IMG/VR virus record: IMGVR_UViG_3300035070_002473
Coordinates: 1 to 51,493 of that record
Strand: one strand, 5' to 3'
Source: a virus
DNA length: 51,493 nt
The notes below the pieces were generated by a model. It saw only the letters and a program-made list of their open reading frames with translations. It did not search any database and had not been told where the DNA came from. Both the position numbers and the translations under genes were made by a program. Position 1 is the first letter of the stretch. Each line of letters starts with the position of its first letter. Below, in pieces: positions 8,497 to 16,868 of the stretch.

Positions 8497-9532
8497 TTAT
8501 TTGACTCCTAGTTTTATTCCAACCAGTTATTATATTCTCTGCTTCTTGTTCACATCCGAAGTATCTAAGTATGTCAGCAATTCTATGGAAGTTAGTGTGT
8601 GTACTCAACAAAAACTCTTGACCCTGCTTTGCTAGCTGAGTTCTTTCGTCTTCGTTATTTAGATAATAGTCTATCTTGTCTCTAAAGTCTTGTGGGCTAT
8701 CCGCAAAGACTACACCATTTCCATTGAATATTTTTGCAATAGATGTTACATTATCGGAGATACAAAAGCCTCCTGCACACAAAATCTTAAAACATCTCTC
8801 ATTTATGTCGAAGCCATAATGGTGAGCATGAGGTTCACTAAGGTTCGGACAAACCTTCGCGGAGACAAAAAGGTCTTTTACTTTCGCATCTTGTATAACT
8901 CCACAATATTGATTAATGTGCCAAGGTTGATTCCCAAACACTTTAATATTATAATTATGAACAGGGAAACACATCGGTGTTAGATATTGATCTATCACAA
9001 CACCTTTATATGGCCAGTAGCCACCAACAAATCCAATATCACAGGCCAATGACTCATCATACTTGCCTCCAAGATATTCTTGCACATCACCGCACATAAT
9101 TAGAGACTTAGCATCTATGCCTATCTCTGCATACTTTGAATGTGTTTGGTCAACAGCTTCTTGGTCGTAGTGAATATGCACAAAATCTGGTTTGCCAGTC
9201 TCTTCTTTTAGCTTGGCTAATAATTGTATTTCTTGTTCAGTAGCATAAAGAACATTGAACCTTTGGTCTTGTTCAAAGTCTCCCCAATCTCCAGCACGAA
9301 GACCTACCTTTAGGTGCGGTCTTTCATAAATGCACTTGATCAGATCTGACGTAAGATTATATGCTTGCCCTAAGAACATATCTGGCTCAAACAAATCGAA
9401 CGCATCGAAAGCTGACATATTCTTGCAGTCCCAAAATTGTGCCCTGATACCTACAGCATTAAATGCTTTTAACCAAGACATTCTTTGAAAATAGTGGGCG
9501 TGCATGCCATCACTAGATATTAAAATTTTCAT
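8489..9532 (-). CDS. CgeB-like GT-B glycosyltransferase
   Basis: 347 residues. An N-terminal SSDGMHAHYFQRMSWLKAFN, CDIGFVGGYWPYKG, and the C-terminal block FDINERCFKILCAGGFCISD followed by a helical tail match Glyco_trans_1_2/CgeB-type proteins, in which the NERxFE/K-AxGG segment contacts the donor sugar nucleotide. It overlaps the epimerase gene by 8 bases. It likely transfers a hexose in the same glycan. Confidence 0.8.
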   Translation of the reverse strand: MKILISSDGMHAHYFQRMSWLKAFNAVGIRAQFWDCKNMSAFDAFDLFEPDMFLGQAYNLTSDLIKCIYERPHLKVGLRAGDWGDFEQDQRFNVLYATEQEIQLLAKLKEETGKPDFVHIHYDQEAVDQTHSKYAEIGIDAKSLIMCGDVQEYLGGKYDESLACDIGFVGGYWPYKGVVIDQYLTPMCFPVHNYNIKVFGNQPWHINQYCGVIQDAKVKDLFVSAKVCPNLSEPHAHHYGFDINERCFKILCAGGFCISDNVTSIAKIFNGNGVVFADSPQDFRDKIDYYLNNEDERTQLAKQGQEFLLSTHTNFHRIADILRYFGCEQEAENIITGWNKTRSQINV

Positions 9533-10220
9533 TCTTTAAGTCTTTCATACAATCTATTTCTAATACTGAAATTTTATCTGGCTCAATAACTTTGATATTG
9601 CCGCCTTTACTTATTATAAGATTAAGCACCTCAAAAGTCAACATATTTCTTGTTTCTTCTGAATGTTTTAGGAATATCTGCCTCAATAATTTTAACTCTT
9701 TTCCGCACAAGTATACTATTTGACACCACTTTAAGTTCAAACCATGAGAGAAGATCGTCGCTTTATTTTTTACTTGGGTGATTCCAACTTCTCTATCTTG
9801 CATCGTGCTTTGTGAAGCCAAAGCAAAAGATCTGCTGTAGTCTAAGTCTCTTATTGCTTCTTGTCCAAAATACAAATCTCCATGAAAGAAGAGTATGCTG
9901 TCAGAGTCTGAGTTATTTGTGATGAGTCGCATTGTTTCTGCAGAGCCTGTAGTTTCGTACAACTGGTTCTCGACATATCTCACACCAGAACTTAGTCTTT
10001 TGATAACCTTGTTCGCGTCTACTCCAAGGCCAACCACAATCTCTGGTTCTGAGAAGACATTCCTAGCCGTAGAAATCTGATGTTCAAGCAGCATTTTATT
10101 GCCGATCTTCAGTAAAGATCGTGGCTCATTAGATTTAATTCTATTTCCTACGCCAGCAGAAAGTATGCCAACAGTTGTAGTGATAGAATCTTTCCTAATT
10201 TTTTGAGTAAATCTGTTCAT
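9513..10220 (-). CDS. Nucleotidyltransferase-like protein (sugar-1-phosphate or choline-P type)
   Basis: 235 residues. The N-terminal signature ILSAGVGNRIKSNEPRSLLK resembles the G-x-G-x-R...PK loop of NTP transferases, although the lysine after Pro is Arg here. LYETTGSAETMRLI and FFHGDLYF (GD metal ligand) follow in the expected order. Enzymes of this fold activate sugars with a nucleotide to provide donors for glycosyltransferases. The substitution of the loop lysine and the short C-terminus leave the substrate open. Confidence 0.7.
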   Translation of the reverse strand: MNRFTQKIRKDSITTTVGILSAGVGNRIKSNEPRSLLKIGNKMLLEHQISTARNVFSEPEIVVGLGVDANKVIKRLSSGVRYVENQLYETTGSAETMRLITNNSDSDSILFFHGDLYFGQEAIRDLDYSRSFALASQSTMQDREVGITQVKNKATIFSHGLNLKWCQIVYLCGKELKLLRQIFLKHSEETRNMLTFEVLNLIISKGGNIKVIEPDKISVLEIDCMKDLKNENFNI

Positions 10221-11031
10221 TACGCTTTCTTATCTTCTCGGCATTATTTTGAAATATCTCTGCTGTCATCTTCATTGATTGGTTCAGTCCTGTTTCTCTC
10301 ACATAAGATAGAGGTTCTGGCAGATGAGAAATCATACAAACGTTTGATAATCTTAGCCATAGATCATAATCTTCTGTACAGCCTATGAAGCCTTGACTTC
10401 CGGGCCCATGAAGATCACTATCATAGAACTCTCTGTTCTCCAACATGATTTTCGACAGGTAGGATTTTTTAATCAGTCCTGCGCTATGAACTATGCACTG
10501 CCGTTCTAGCTCAAACTTAGAGTATGGATACTTGTACTCGTATGTTTCATAATCGTTATAGCCATAAGACTTGTGAATCACATAATCTGAATATGTGACA
10601 CCAATTTCTTCATGCTCCATTAGCTTTTCTACCTGCTTACTAACTTTACTAGGATGGTAAAGGTCATCGGCATCAAGAATAGCAAAAACATCAGCCCAGT
10701 TCCAAGCTTCCCAAATCGCTACGTTTCTAGCGGTACTGGCACCTGAGTTAGTAATGTGATAGCACCACAACCCCAAGTCGCTGCATTGGAACAACTTCAT
10801 ATCTCCAGTATAATATGCCTCACTAATAGGATGCGTATCGGTAATAGAAGATATGTCTTCCGATGCGTAATTTAGAAGTTTATCATAAGAGCCATCAGGT
10901 GAGCCATCATCAACCACGTAAACACGTAGCTGACCTTTGTAGTCTTGCTCTAAAGCGCTCGCTATAGCATCTAAAACATAATCGCCATAATTATAGTTAG
11001 TAATTATAACAGCTACATTAGGCAGATTCAT
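10195..11031 (-). CDS. GT2-family glycosyltransferase
   Basis: 278 residues. Canonical GT2 motifs: VAVIITNYNYGDYVLDAI, VYVVDDGSPDGS, NSGASTARNVAI, then AILDADDLYHP with the DXD-type metal site, and a later CTEDYDLWLRL (the ED region of the catalytic base). The ATG at 11031 lies within the end of the upstream gene (14-base overlap). Very likely transfers a sugar from a nucleotide donor to the phage-directed glycan. Confidence 0.92.
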   Translation of the reverse strand: MNLPNVAVIITNYNYGDYVLDAIASALEQDYKGQLRVYVVDDGSPDGSYDKLLNYASEDISSITDTHPISEAYYTGDMKLFQCSDLGLWCYHITNSGASTARNVAIWEAWNWADVFAILDADDLYHPSKVSKQVEKLMEHEEIGVTYSDYVIHKSYGYNDYETYEYKYPYSKFELERQCIVHSAGLIKKSYLSKIMLENREFYDSDLHGPGSQGFIGCTEDYDLWLRLSNVCMISHLPEPLSYVRETGLNQSMKMTAEIFQNNAEKIRKRNEQIYSKN

Positions 11032-11857
11032 CTATAAAGTCCTCCCAAGAAATAATTGTATCTGGGTCTGACGTATTCATACCTTCAACTTTTTCAACAA
11101 AGCTAAGAGTCATGTCTTCTCCTGTCTCTTTGTGTTGCAGCTTTCTACTGCCATCTAGAAACTTATATATAGCCGTTTGGAATATCATGCCATTCAAATC
11201 ATCATACGGCTTGACTAATACAAGTCTCTTCATGTCTATGTTTATTCTGTCATTGATTTTCTCTAGAAGATCACGTCTCACATTTTCTCCGCTAGTCGTA
11301 ACATACGCCCAACCATTCTTAGCATGTCTAAAGGCTTCGTCCAATAGGAAGTCATTTTTACTATCAACTAATGTCTGTACGATGTGGAATTCTGTTTTAA
11401 TAAACCTGTTCAGTCGTATATCTTCTGCTGTGGTATTATTAAAAGTATTCCTTAACATCTCGTGTAACTGCTCATTATATTCAACTCTAGAATTAATCAG
11501 TGCCACATATCGAGCTTGACCGAAGGTCTGCTCTCTAATGTCTTTCAATGTTGCGCTAAGTCGATCAAGCATGCCTTCCTCATTATCCAAGAAGACAAAA
11601 AAGCCAACTCTTGGAGAGACTTCGTGCATAACAGACTTTATCATATCTTGCCGTTCTTCATCAGATAAAATGATCTCCCATTCTTTAGGTCTGTATGTAT
11701 TGCAAAATCTATTAAAAGTATAGTGATGCTTATCTCCATCCAAAAGTAAATCATTTTTAGGGTTTAGCTTTTCAGCCCTATTTAACTTACATCCGGTCTG
11801 TGTGTTCTTTGTGTATTCTGCAAATACGCAGCCTTTACAACTAGTTTGAACTTGCAT
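11018..11857 (-). CDS. Divergent GT-A-like protein with N-terminal Cys cluster
   Basis: 279 residues. The first 55 residues hold C7, C10, C23 and C52 in a C-x2-C...C...C arrangement that could bind zinc or an Fe-S cluster. The remainder starts with VGFFVFLDNEEGMLDRLSAT and resembles a degenerate GT2 Rossmann core, but no clear DXD is seen. It sits between GT2 and GT4 genes, so a role in glycan assembly is likely from context only. Confidence 0.6.
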   Translation of the reverse strand: MQVQTSCKGCVFAEYTKNTQTGCKLNRAEKLNPKNDLLLDGDKHHYTFNRFCNTYRPKEWEIILSDEERQDMIKSVMHEVSPRVGFFVFLDNEEGMLDRLSATLKDIREQTFGQARYVALINSRVEYNEQLHEMLRNTFNNTTAEDIRLNRFIKTEFHIVQTLVDSKNDFLLDEAFRHAKNGWAYVTTSGENVRRDLLEKINDRINIDMKRLVLVKPYDDLNGMIFQTAIYKFLDGSRKLQHKETGEDMTLSFVEKVEGMNTSDPDTIISWEDFIDESA

Positions 11858-12284
11858 TTGCGATCCTCCTTGATGTTATAATACTTTGCATTGTTTCATT
11901 GTCCAAAGTCTTCTCTTCTATTTTTAGATTGCTCTTCTTAATAATCTCGCTAATAGTTTCTGTGTTTAGTACACAGCCAATTGAGGGAGAGTCTTCAAAT
12001 AACAAAGAGTTCATATCAGACAAAGCCATTCCTGTTTTATTATATCTATACGCGAGCAAGTCGATGTCCTTCTGGTAGATGACTAGCTTCGAGTTTAATC
12101 TCATCTTTGAAACTATCTTGTCTAAGATGTAGCCTAGACTTTCAAAATTAAAAGCAGAAAGAAAGCTATCGACAATTATTTCTGTAGCTTCGTTGTTATC
12201 TACAACAGCGTCTAAAGTAGAAAAGTCTTTTACCCATACGTGGCTTTTGCTTTGTGGGTCTGTGTGTGAAAGTATAATCTTCAT
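11841..12284 (-). CDS. Small methyltransferase-like protein
   Basis: 147 residues from ATG at 12284 (TAATG overlap). The pattern of strands and helices (EIIVDSFLSAFNF, LNSKLVIYQKDIDLLAY) resembles the C-terminal half of class I methyltransferases, such as proteins that lack motif I beside glycosyltransferases. There is no recognisable SAM-binding GxGxG loop, so it may be inactive or a partner protein. Function unknown. Confidence 0.5.
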   Translation of the reverse strand: MKIILSHTDPQSKSHVWVKDFSTLDAVVDNNEATEIIVDSFLSAFNFESLGYILDKIVSKMRLNSKLVIYQKDIDLLAYRYNKTGMALSDMNSLLFEDSPSIGCVLNTETISEIIKKSNLKIEEKTLDNETMQSIITSRRIANASSN

Positions 12285-13303
12285 TACTTTTTATAATTCC
12301 TTATAACTTTGAAAAACAAGTCATTCCAGTTTTTAGTAAACCTGTCAAGACTATAATTATCTTTGATTGTATTCCGTGCATTTTCTCCAAGCCTTCTAGC
12401 TTCTTGAGGATTGTCAAGAAGAAATTGACAAGATGCGCGTAGCTCATCTGCGGTATCCGCAAGTAACCCGTTCTCACCGTGCTGGATTATTTCTGGAATC
12501 ATACAGTTATTAGTGCTGACGATTGCGCAGCCACAAGCCATTGCTTCCATCAACACTGTTGGTACAGGTGAATGTATAGATGTGTTTAGAAATATTGACG
12601 AGCTTTTGTAGGCATCTCTCAAATCTTCTATACTATCAGCAGGTTCGGAGAAGCCGGGACTATTTCCTAAAACCTTAACTGGTAAAGTGCCTTCGTTAGT
12701 CTTAATTATTTCATTCCACAAGTTCCAGCCACAACACCAATCTCTGTTAGGCCATTCATTTACAACTGAGAGCAAAACGTTTTCACGTTCTAACTCTTCG
12801 CCTGTTTGCCAGAAGTCGTAGTCCATACCATGCTCGATAAAGCCGGTAGTTCTTTCTTGCTTTTTGCCCCAAGCTTTCATATTGTAATCAGAAATAAAAC
12901 TGTCGTGATCGACAGTAATAGAATTGAAACCCTCAACCTGTTGCTGAACATCAAATCTAATGTCCGGCAGTACATGCGTATGCCTAATGATTGGGATGTT
13001 ATACATTGCTTGTAAGTTCTTGGCAAATTGCAGTCTTTCGCAACTCGTGTGAGAAAGTATCAAGTCGAATTGTATGTGCCAAGGTATAATCTTTATCTCT
13101 TGGTAGTTTTCTGGTATTTCACCGTAGTCTTCATTCCATAACTTACCTTGAGCTATGGAATAAAAGTTGTGACCAGTGCGACACAAATTCTGCTCGTATC
13201 TTTCGTGAGTACAAAAGGTTAATATATTTAATTTATCTGTATCTTTCATAGTGGCACGGCGCACTATGGATTTTATAGAAACTTGATTTGGCTGACTAGC
13301 CAT
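12284..13303 (-). CDS. GT4-family glycosyltransferase
   Basis: 339 residues from ATG at 13303, with AGGAG 8 bases upstream. The C-terminal domain carries the GT4 donor block: SSIFLNTSIHSPVPTVLMEA, then MACGCAIVSTNN, GENGLLAD and a terminal ARRLGENARNTI helix. The N-domain contains LILSHTSCERLQFA. The E-x7-E motif is represented by PTVLMEAMACG. Full length. Translationally coupled with a second GT4 gene upstream (8-base overlap). Confidence 0.9.
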   Translation of the reverse strand: MASQPNQVSIKSIVRRATMKDTDKLNILTFCTHERYEQNLCRTGHNFYSIAQGKLWNEDYGEIPENYQEIKIIPWHIQFDLILSHTSCERLQFAKNLQAMYNIPIIRHTHVLPDIRFDVQQQVEGFNSITVDHDSFISDYNMKAWGKKQERTTGFIEHGMDYDFWQTGEELERENVLLSVVNEWPNRDWCCGWNLWNEIIKTNEGTLPVKVLGNSPGFSEPADSIEDLRDAYKSSSIFLNTSIHSPVPTVLMEAMACGCAIVSTNNCMIPEIIQHGENGLLADTADELRASCQFLLDNPQEARRLGENARNTIKDNYSLDRFTKNWNDLFFKVIRNYKK

Positions 13304-14402
13304 AAAGCAACTCCTTTAATTGTACTCCAACGTTTGCATTACTATAATTCTGTGCCTTTAGTTGCGCATCTGCACAAATTAAATCATATTTTTTTCTATC
13401 ATTTTTGTATGTTTCATATGCAACCCTCATTGCAGATGCCAGATGTTCTATGTTTGGCTCCATCCATTTGGTATGGGAAGTATACATATAATCCAAAGAA
13501 TCAGTGGCATTGTAGCAGTTCTTAGCTTCGGAATCCACTTTCCATCCATGACAGAAATCATCCATTCCTGTATTGCCAGTGTAGATGACAGGCATACCAA
13601 TCGCCATAGATTCGAGTGCCGGTATGCACCAAGCCTCACCAAAGCTAGGCATTACAAAACAGTGACACTTCGCCATTAAAGACAATAAGTGTCTATCTTC
13701 TAGATGTCCAGCAATAGCAATTTCTTTCCTGTAATTGGAGCGTATCTTTAGTCTAGACTTGACAGAATCAGACAGATTCTTAAATGCTTCAAGTGTAGCG
13801 TCGTTAGAAAATCCAGACTTGTTTATTTTCAACATTAAGTTCACGGGTTCTGAAGGATGAAACTCTGTATGGAAGGCTCTGAGCAAACCTTCAATATTTT
13901 TTCTGTTTATCATCTCTCCAACAAAACAGAAGTTAAAGCAACCCTCAAACTCAGTTGCATCAGCACAGTCTTCTATATTGCTATACTTTGTCAAGTCAAG
14001 TGAGTGAGGAGCAATCTTGATAGGTGCTTTAACACCGCTTTTGTGACAGGCTTCGACCATTTGTTGGTTTGGAACCCACACTTCATCCATCATGTTGATA
14101 TGCTTCTGCCACATTGTCTCTGTAAAAGTCACAGTTTCGGTGACGAAGAATCCAATGTTTTTGATTTTAGCATTATAACTATAAAGAGGCGGTAATGTGT
14201 GATAAATGCAGGCATCACAATCTGATTCGCTCTTAGCTTCTAACTTTGTAATCGTAGGGTGGATGTCGGCATGAGAGTTGTTGAATGTTATAGCTCTTGG
14301 CACTACATCTACTCCAGCAGAGTGCAAGGCTAAAATATTATTTAGTGAAGCGTAACCCCAGCCAGTTCTATCTTTATAATTACCTATGTAGAGTGTTTTC
14401 AT
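13296..14402 (-). CDS. GT4-family glycosyltransferase
   Basis: 368 residues. Begins TLYIGNYKDRTGWGYASLNN (Gly-rich acceptor loop), then NFCFVGEMINRKNIEGLLRA and the donor site CFVMPSFGEAWCIPALESMA with AIGMPVIYTGNTG. These are standard GT-B/GT4 landmarks, with the catalytic-region EAWCIPALE serving as E-x7-E. It is part of a run of three GT4 genes and probably extends the same glycan. Confidence 0.92.
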   Translation of the reverse strand: MKTLYIGNYKDRTGWGYASLNNILALHSAGVDVVPRAITFNNSHADIHPTITKLEAKSESDCDACIYHTLPPLYSYNAKIKNIGFFVTETVTFTETMWQKHINMMDEVWVPNQQMVEACHKSGVKAPIKIAPHSLDLTKYSNIEDCADATEFEGCFNFCFVGEMINRKNIEGLLRAFHTEFHPSEPVNLMLKINKSGFSNDATLEAFKNLSDSVKSRLKIRSNYRKEIAIAGHLEDRHLLSLMAKCHCFVMPSFGEAWCIPALESMAIGMPVIYTGNTGMDDFCHGWKVDSEAKNCYNATDSLDYMYTSHTKWMEPNIEHLASAMRVAYETYKNDRKKYDLICADAQLKAQNYSNANVGVQLKELLYG

Positions 14403-16035
14403 TTTGCAACCTTTGTATTCTAATGTTTTCCCATTGGTTATGAATATTCCTCATCTTTGCCATGTAGTCATACGCCTGTTTTATGTCAAATGGAGTCCAA
14501 GATCTAATATCTCCATCAGTGTGTGACTCATTGAAGTAGAAATCTACGTTAGTATTCGCGACAGTACACTTATACATTAAATCTTTTAGTGTTCTCTTCC
14601 ACTGGTGGTTTCCTATCCAGTCAGGCTTTCTTAAAACAGAGTCAAATAAGAAATTAACTTGGTCTTTAACTGTCAACCCGTCTGGTATCTCAGGAGCAGG
14701 CTCAAAGAGTCTTGGAGGCGAGTACCAAGTTTCTGACGGGTCTTTTACTGGTGTTGCGTCAAAGTAGTTCGCCCAGATTTCAGCCGTCTTATCCCAGTTG
14801 TATCTGCTTAAAGTTTTTTGCCTCATGCCAAAACCTAGCTGCTTTAGTTGCTCTCTGCGCATACTGTAAAGTTCAACAAACTTCAAGAAGGCAAAATTGA
14901 CATCAGGAACTGCTCTTTTGCATCCTGTCTCACATTCAGTCTGTAGTGTTAGAACAGGTATCTTAATTGCTCCGATATTGTCACCCACAGAATCCATAGC
15001 AGAATACGATACTGTCATGACAGGAAGACCAGATTGGCTCGCTTCTAGCTGAGGCATGCCAAAACCTTCACTGTTTGCATACTGCACATAAACATCAAAA
15101 AGATTGTATATCTTAGCTAGGTCTTCTTCTTCGATTTTATTGTTGACTCCTACTAGCTCGCTCTTAAACGAGTTGCAAGCTCGACAATGGTTGAAAGTAT
15201 CCTTATAGAACGAAGGTTCGATGTGACCGCATTGCTTACATTTGTAGGTAAACAAAACCCTGTTTGTTAGGTCGTATTCCTGTAGCAGATCTGGAATCTC
15301 CCATCCAACATCAGGATAATATGTATGGCAATACAGGAAGGCGTTGCTAGCTTTAGTAGTATCTAAGAATTCTCTAAATGCACGAAATAGGTCTGGGTAA
15401 AGTTTGCGCCTTTGGTTACGCATCACAGTCCCAATTATGAATGAGTCTGCTGTCAGTCCAGCACTTTCTTTATGCCTTTCTTTATTTTGTACAGGTGCAA
15501 AACTATTACTAGCACAGGGAGAAGCTACATCTACGAAGTTGAGATTCTTACACTGACCCAGCAAAACATCTCGACCAAACTCAGAATATGCAAACACTGC
15601 GTCTGCGGAAGCGAACGTATCCATCCACTGTTTGTTCTGAGGAAACGCATCTACAGTTGGCATGATAGCCCAGTTGTAGAACTCTCTATAGGTCGATCTT
15701 TGTTGAAACTCAAACATCCACCAATCACGAATATCCATAACAAAGTCAGGCTTGAAGTCTAGTAACACATGATTGAATGTGTATTCTCCAAATTCGTAAG
15801 TCGGTGAAGACTTATACTCACTCCACTCAGGAGAGTTTTTCTCTGGCTGGTTTCCATAGATCTTCCAACCTTTGGCATTTTGCTTTACTGAATTGTCAGT
15901 AGCATAGCAAGCTAGCTCAGCCACTTCAAAGCGAGGATCTAAGTGCAATCTAGATAGTAGCTCTTTTGTGTAAACAGAATATCCTGTTGGTAGGTAATGA
16001 GCTTCGGTACAAAAAAGTATTTTCTTAGGTCTCAT
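14380..16035 (-). CDS. GT4-family glycosyltransferase with inserted zinc ribbon
   Basis: 551 residues from ATG at 16035; a TTG 18 bases earlier is possible. The N-domain has LFCTEAHYLPTGYSVYTKEL; the C-domain has IIGTVMRNQRRKLYPDLFRA and the donor block YVQYANSEGFGMPQLEASQS followed by GLPVMTV. Between them sits a CKQCGHIEP...HCRACN zinc ribbon (two CxxC pairs), unusual for GT4 enzymes. A C-terminal extension of about 130 residues has no recognised domain. The extra modules may bind a partner or acceptor. Confidence 0.88.
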   Translation of the reverse strand: MRPKKILFCTEAHYLPTGYSVYTKELLSRLHLDPRFEVAELACYATDNSVKQNAKGWKIYGNQPEKNSPEWSEYKSSPTYEFGEYTFNHVLLDFKPDFVMDIRDWWMFEFQQRSTYREFYNWAIMPTVDAFPQNKQWMDTFASADAVFAYSEFGRDVLLGQCKNLNFVDVASPCASNSFAPVQNKERHKESAGLTADSFIIGTVMRNQRRKLYPDLFRAFREFLDTTKASNAFLYCHTYYPDVGWEIPDLLQEYDLTNRVLFTYKCKQCGHIEPSFYKDTFNHCRACNSFKSELVGVNNKIEEEDLAKIYNLFDVYVQYANSEGFGMPQLEASQSGLPVMTVSYSAMDSVGDNIGAIKIPVLTLQTECETGCKRAVPDVNFAFLKFVELYSMRREQLKQLGFGMRQKTLSRYNWDKTAEIWANYFDATPVKDPSETWYSPPRLFEPAPEIPDGLTVKDQVNFLFDSVLRKPDWIGNHQWKRTLKDLMYKCTVANTNVDFYFNESHTDGDIRSWTPFDIKQAYDYMAKMRNIHNQWENIRIQRLQNENTLHR

Positions 16036-16507
16036 ATCTTTGTATTTTTCCAACTCCAGAATAGAATAGATTATAATATTCTTTTTTACTTAAGGTTAAC
16101 ATGTCGCAGATTTCTTTCCTATTGAAACCTTGTGACTTCATTTCTAGAATAAAAGATTCAGCGGGCAAAAGTCTATTCGCACAAGATACTAGTATATTCT
16201 TGAAGTCATTGACATACGACTTATCATCATAACTAACAGTCACCGTAGAGTTGGTAACATTGTTGTTTTGCCATCTCAATTCTTTTCTCAAGAATCTATT
16301 AAGATGATTCTTTACGCAAGAAAAGACATAAGGTCTCAGAGGTCCGATGTCAGGATCAAAGCTACTAACGGCTTTGAAATACCCAACAAAAGCTACCTGC
16401 AATAAATCTTCAAACTCAAAAGATTTGGCATGACCTCCAAATTGAACTACTAACGAAATTATAATATCAAAGTTTTCGTCTATAGCTGGAGGGTCACTGT
16501 GTGTCAT
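16025..16507 (-). CDS. Sigma70 region-2-like transcription factor
   Basis: 160 residues from ATG at 16507, just inside the end of ssb; an ATG at 16585 would overlap ssb by 92 bases. The segment FEFEDLLQVAFVGYFKAVSS, then FDPDIGPLRPYVFSCVKNHLNR, is a sigma region 2 (core-binding helix and -10-reading helix). A C-terminal helix-turn-helix (FNRKEICDMLTLSKKEYYNL) corresponds to region 4. It probably redirects host RNA polymerase to phage promoters. A second sigma-like gene lies at 47.3 kb. Confidence 0.75.
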   Translation of the reverse strand: MTHSDPPAIDENFDIIISLVVQFGGHAKSFEFEDLLQVAFVGYFKAVSSFDPDIGPLRPYVFSCVKNHLNRFLRKELRWQNNNVTNSTVTVSYDDKSYVNDFKNILVSCANRLLPAESFILEMKSQGFNRKEICDMLTLSKKEYYNLFYSGVGKIQRYET

Positions 16508-16832
16508 TAGGTTCTCTGTCCTTAAAGACTCTAAAATTTTGAACTCTGAAGGCAACCTTCTGTTTTGGTTGACCGTTTGAATCATTCCATTTTTCCTGTC
16601 TAGCTACAGCATTTACGGCGATCATATCACCTTTGCTGCATAATTTATGTATAGTAAGAGCTCCACTATCCCAAGCGGAAAAGTCAAAAAAGTCAACACG
16701 CTTTACTTTGTTTCCGTTCTTATCTTTTCTATGCTCCTCGATTGCTAGCGAAAATGTTGCTAGCTTTGTGGTGCCAACATCTTTTATAATAGGGTCTGCT
16801 GTTAGCCTGCCCACGAATGTACAATTATTCAT
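16494..16832 (-). CDS. ssb: Single-stranded DNA-binding protein
   Basis: 112 residues. Opens NNCTFVGRLTADP, followed by TTKLATFSLAIEEH, DFFDFSAWDSGA and KGDMIAVNAVARQEKW, the standard OB-fold order of bacterial SSB. It is shorter than cellular SSB (about 170 residues) and lacks the acidic DDDIPF-type tail that recruits host proteins. It would coat ssDNA during phage replication beside the polymerase genes. A short AT-rich gap of 36 bases separates it from the polymerase gene. Confidence 0.9.
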   Translation of the reverse strand: MNNCTFVGRLTADPIIKDVGTTKLATFSLAIEEHRKDKNGNKVKRVDFFDFSAWDSGALTIHKLCSKGDMIAVNAVARQEKWNDSNGQPKQKVAFRVQNFRVFKDREPNDTQ

Positions 16833-16868
16833 TATAATACTCCAAATATATTATATTTTAACTATAAA

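Noticed and set aside
16833-16868. Promoter in the 36-base gap before ssb
   Set aside because: AT-rich with TATAAT-like bases but no -35 match at suitable spacing.
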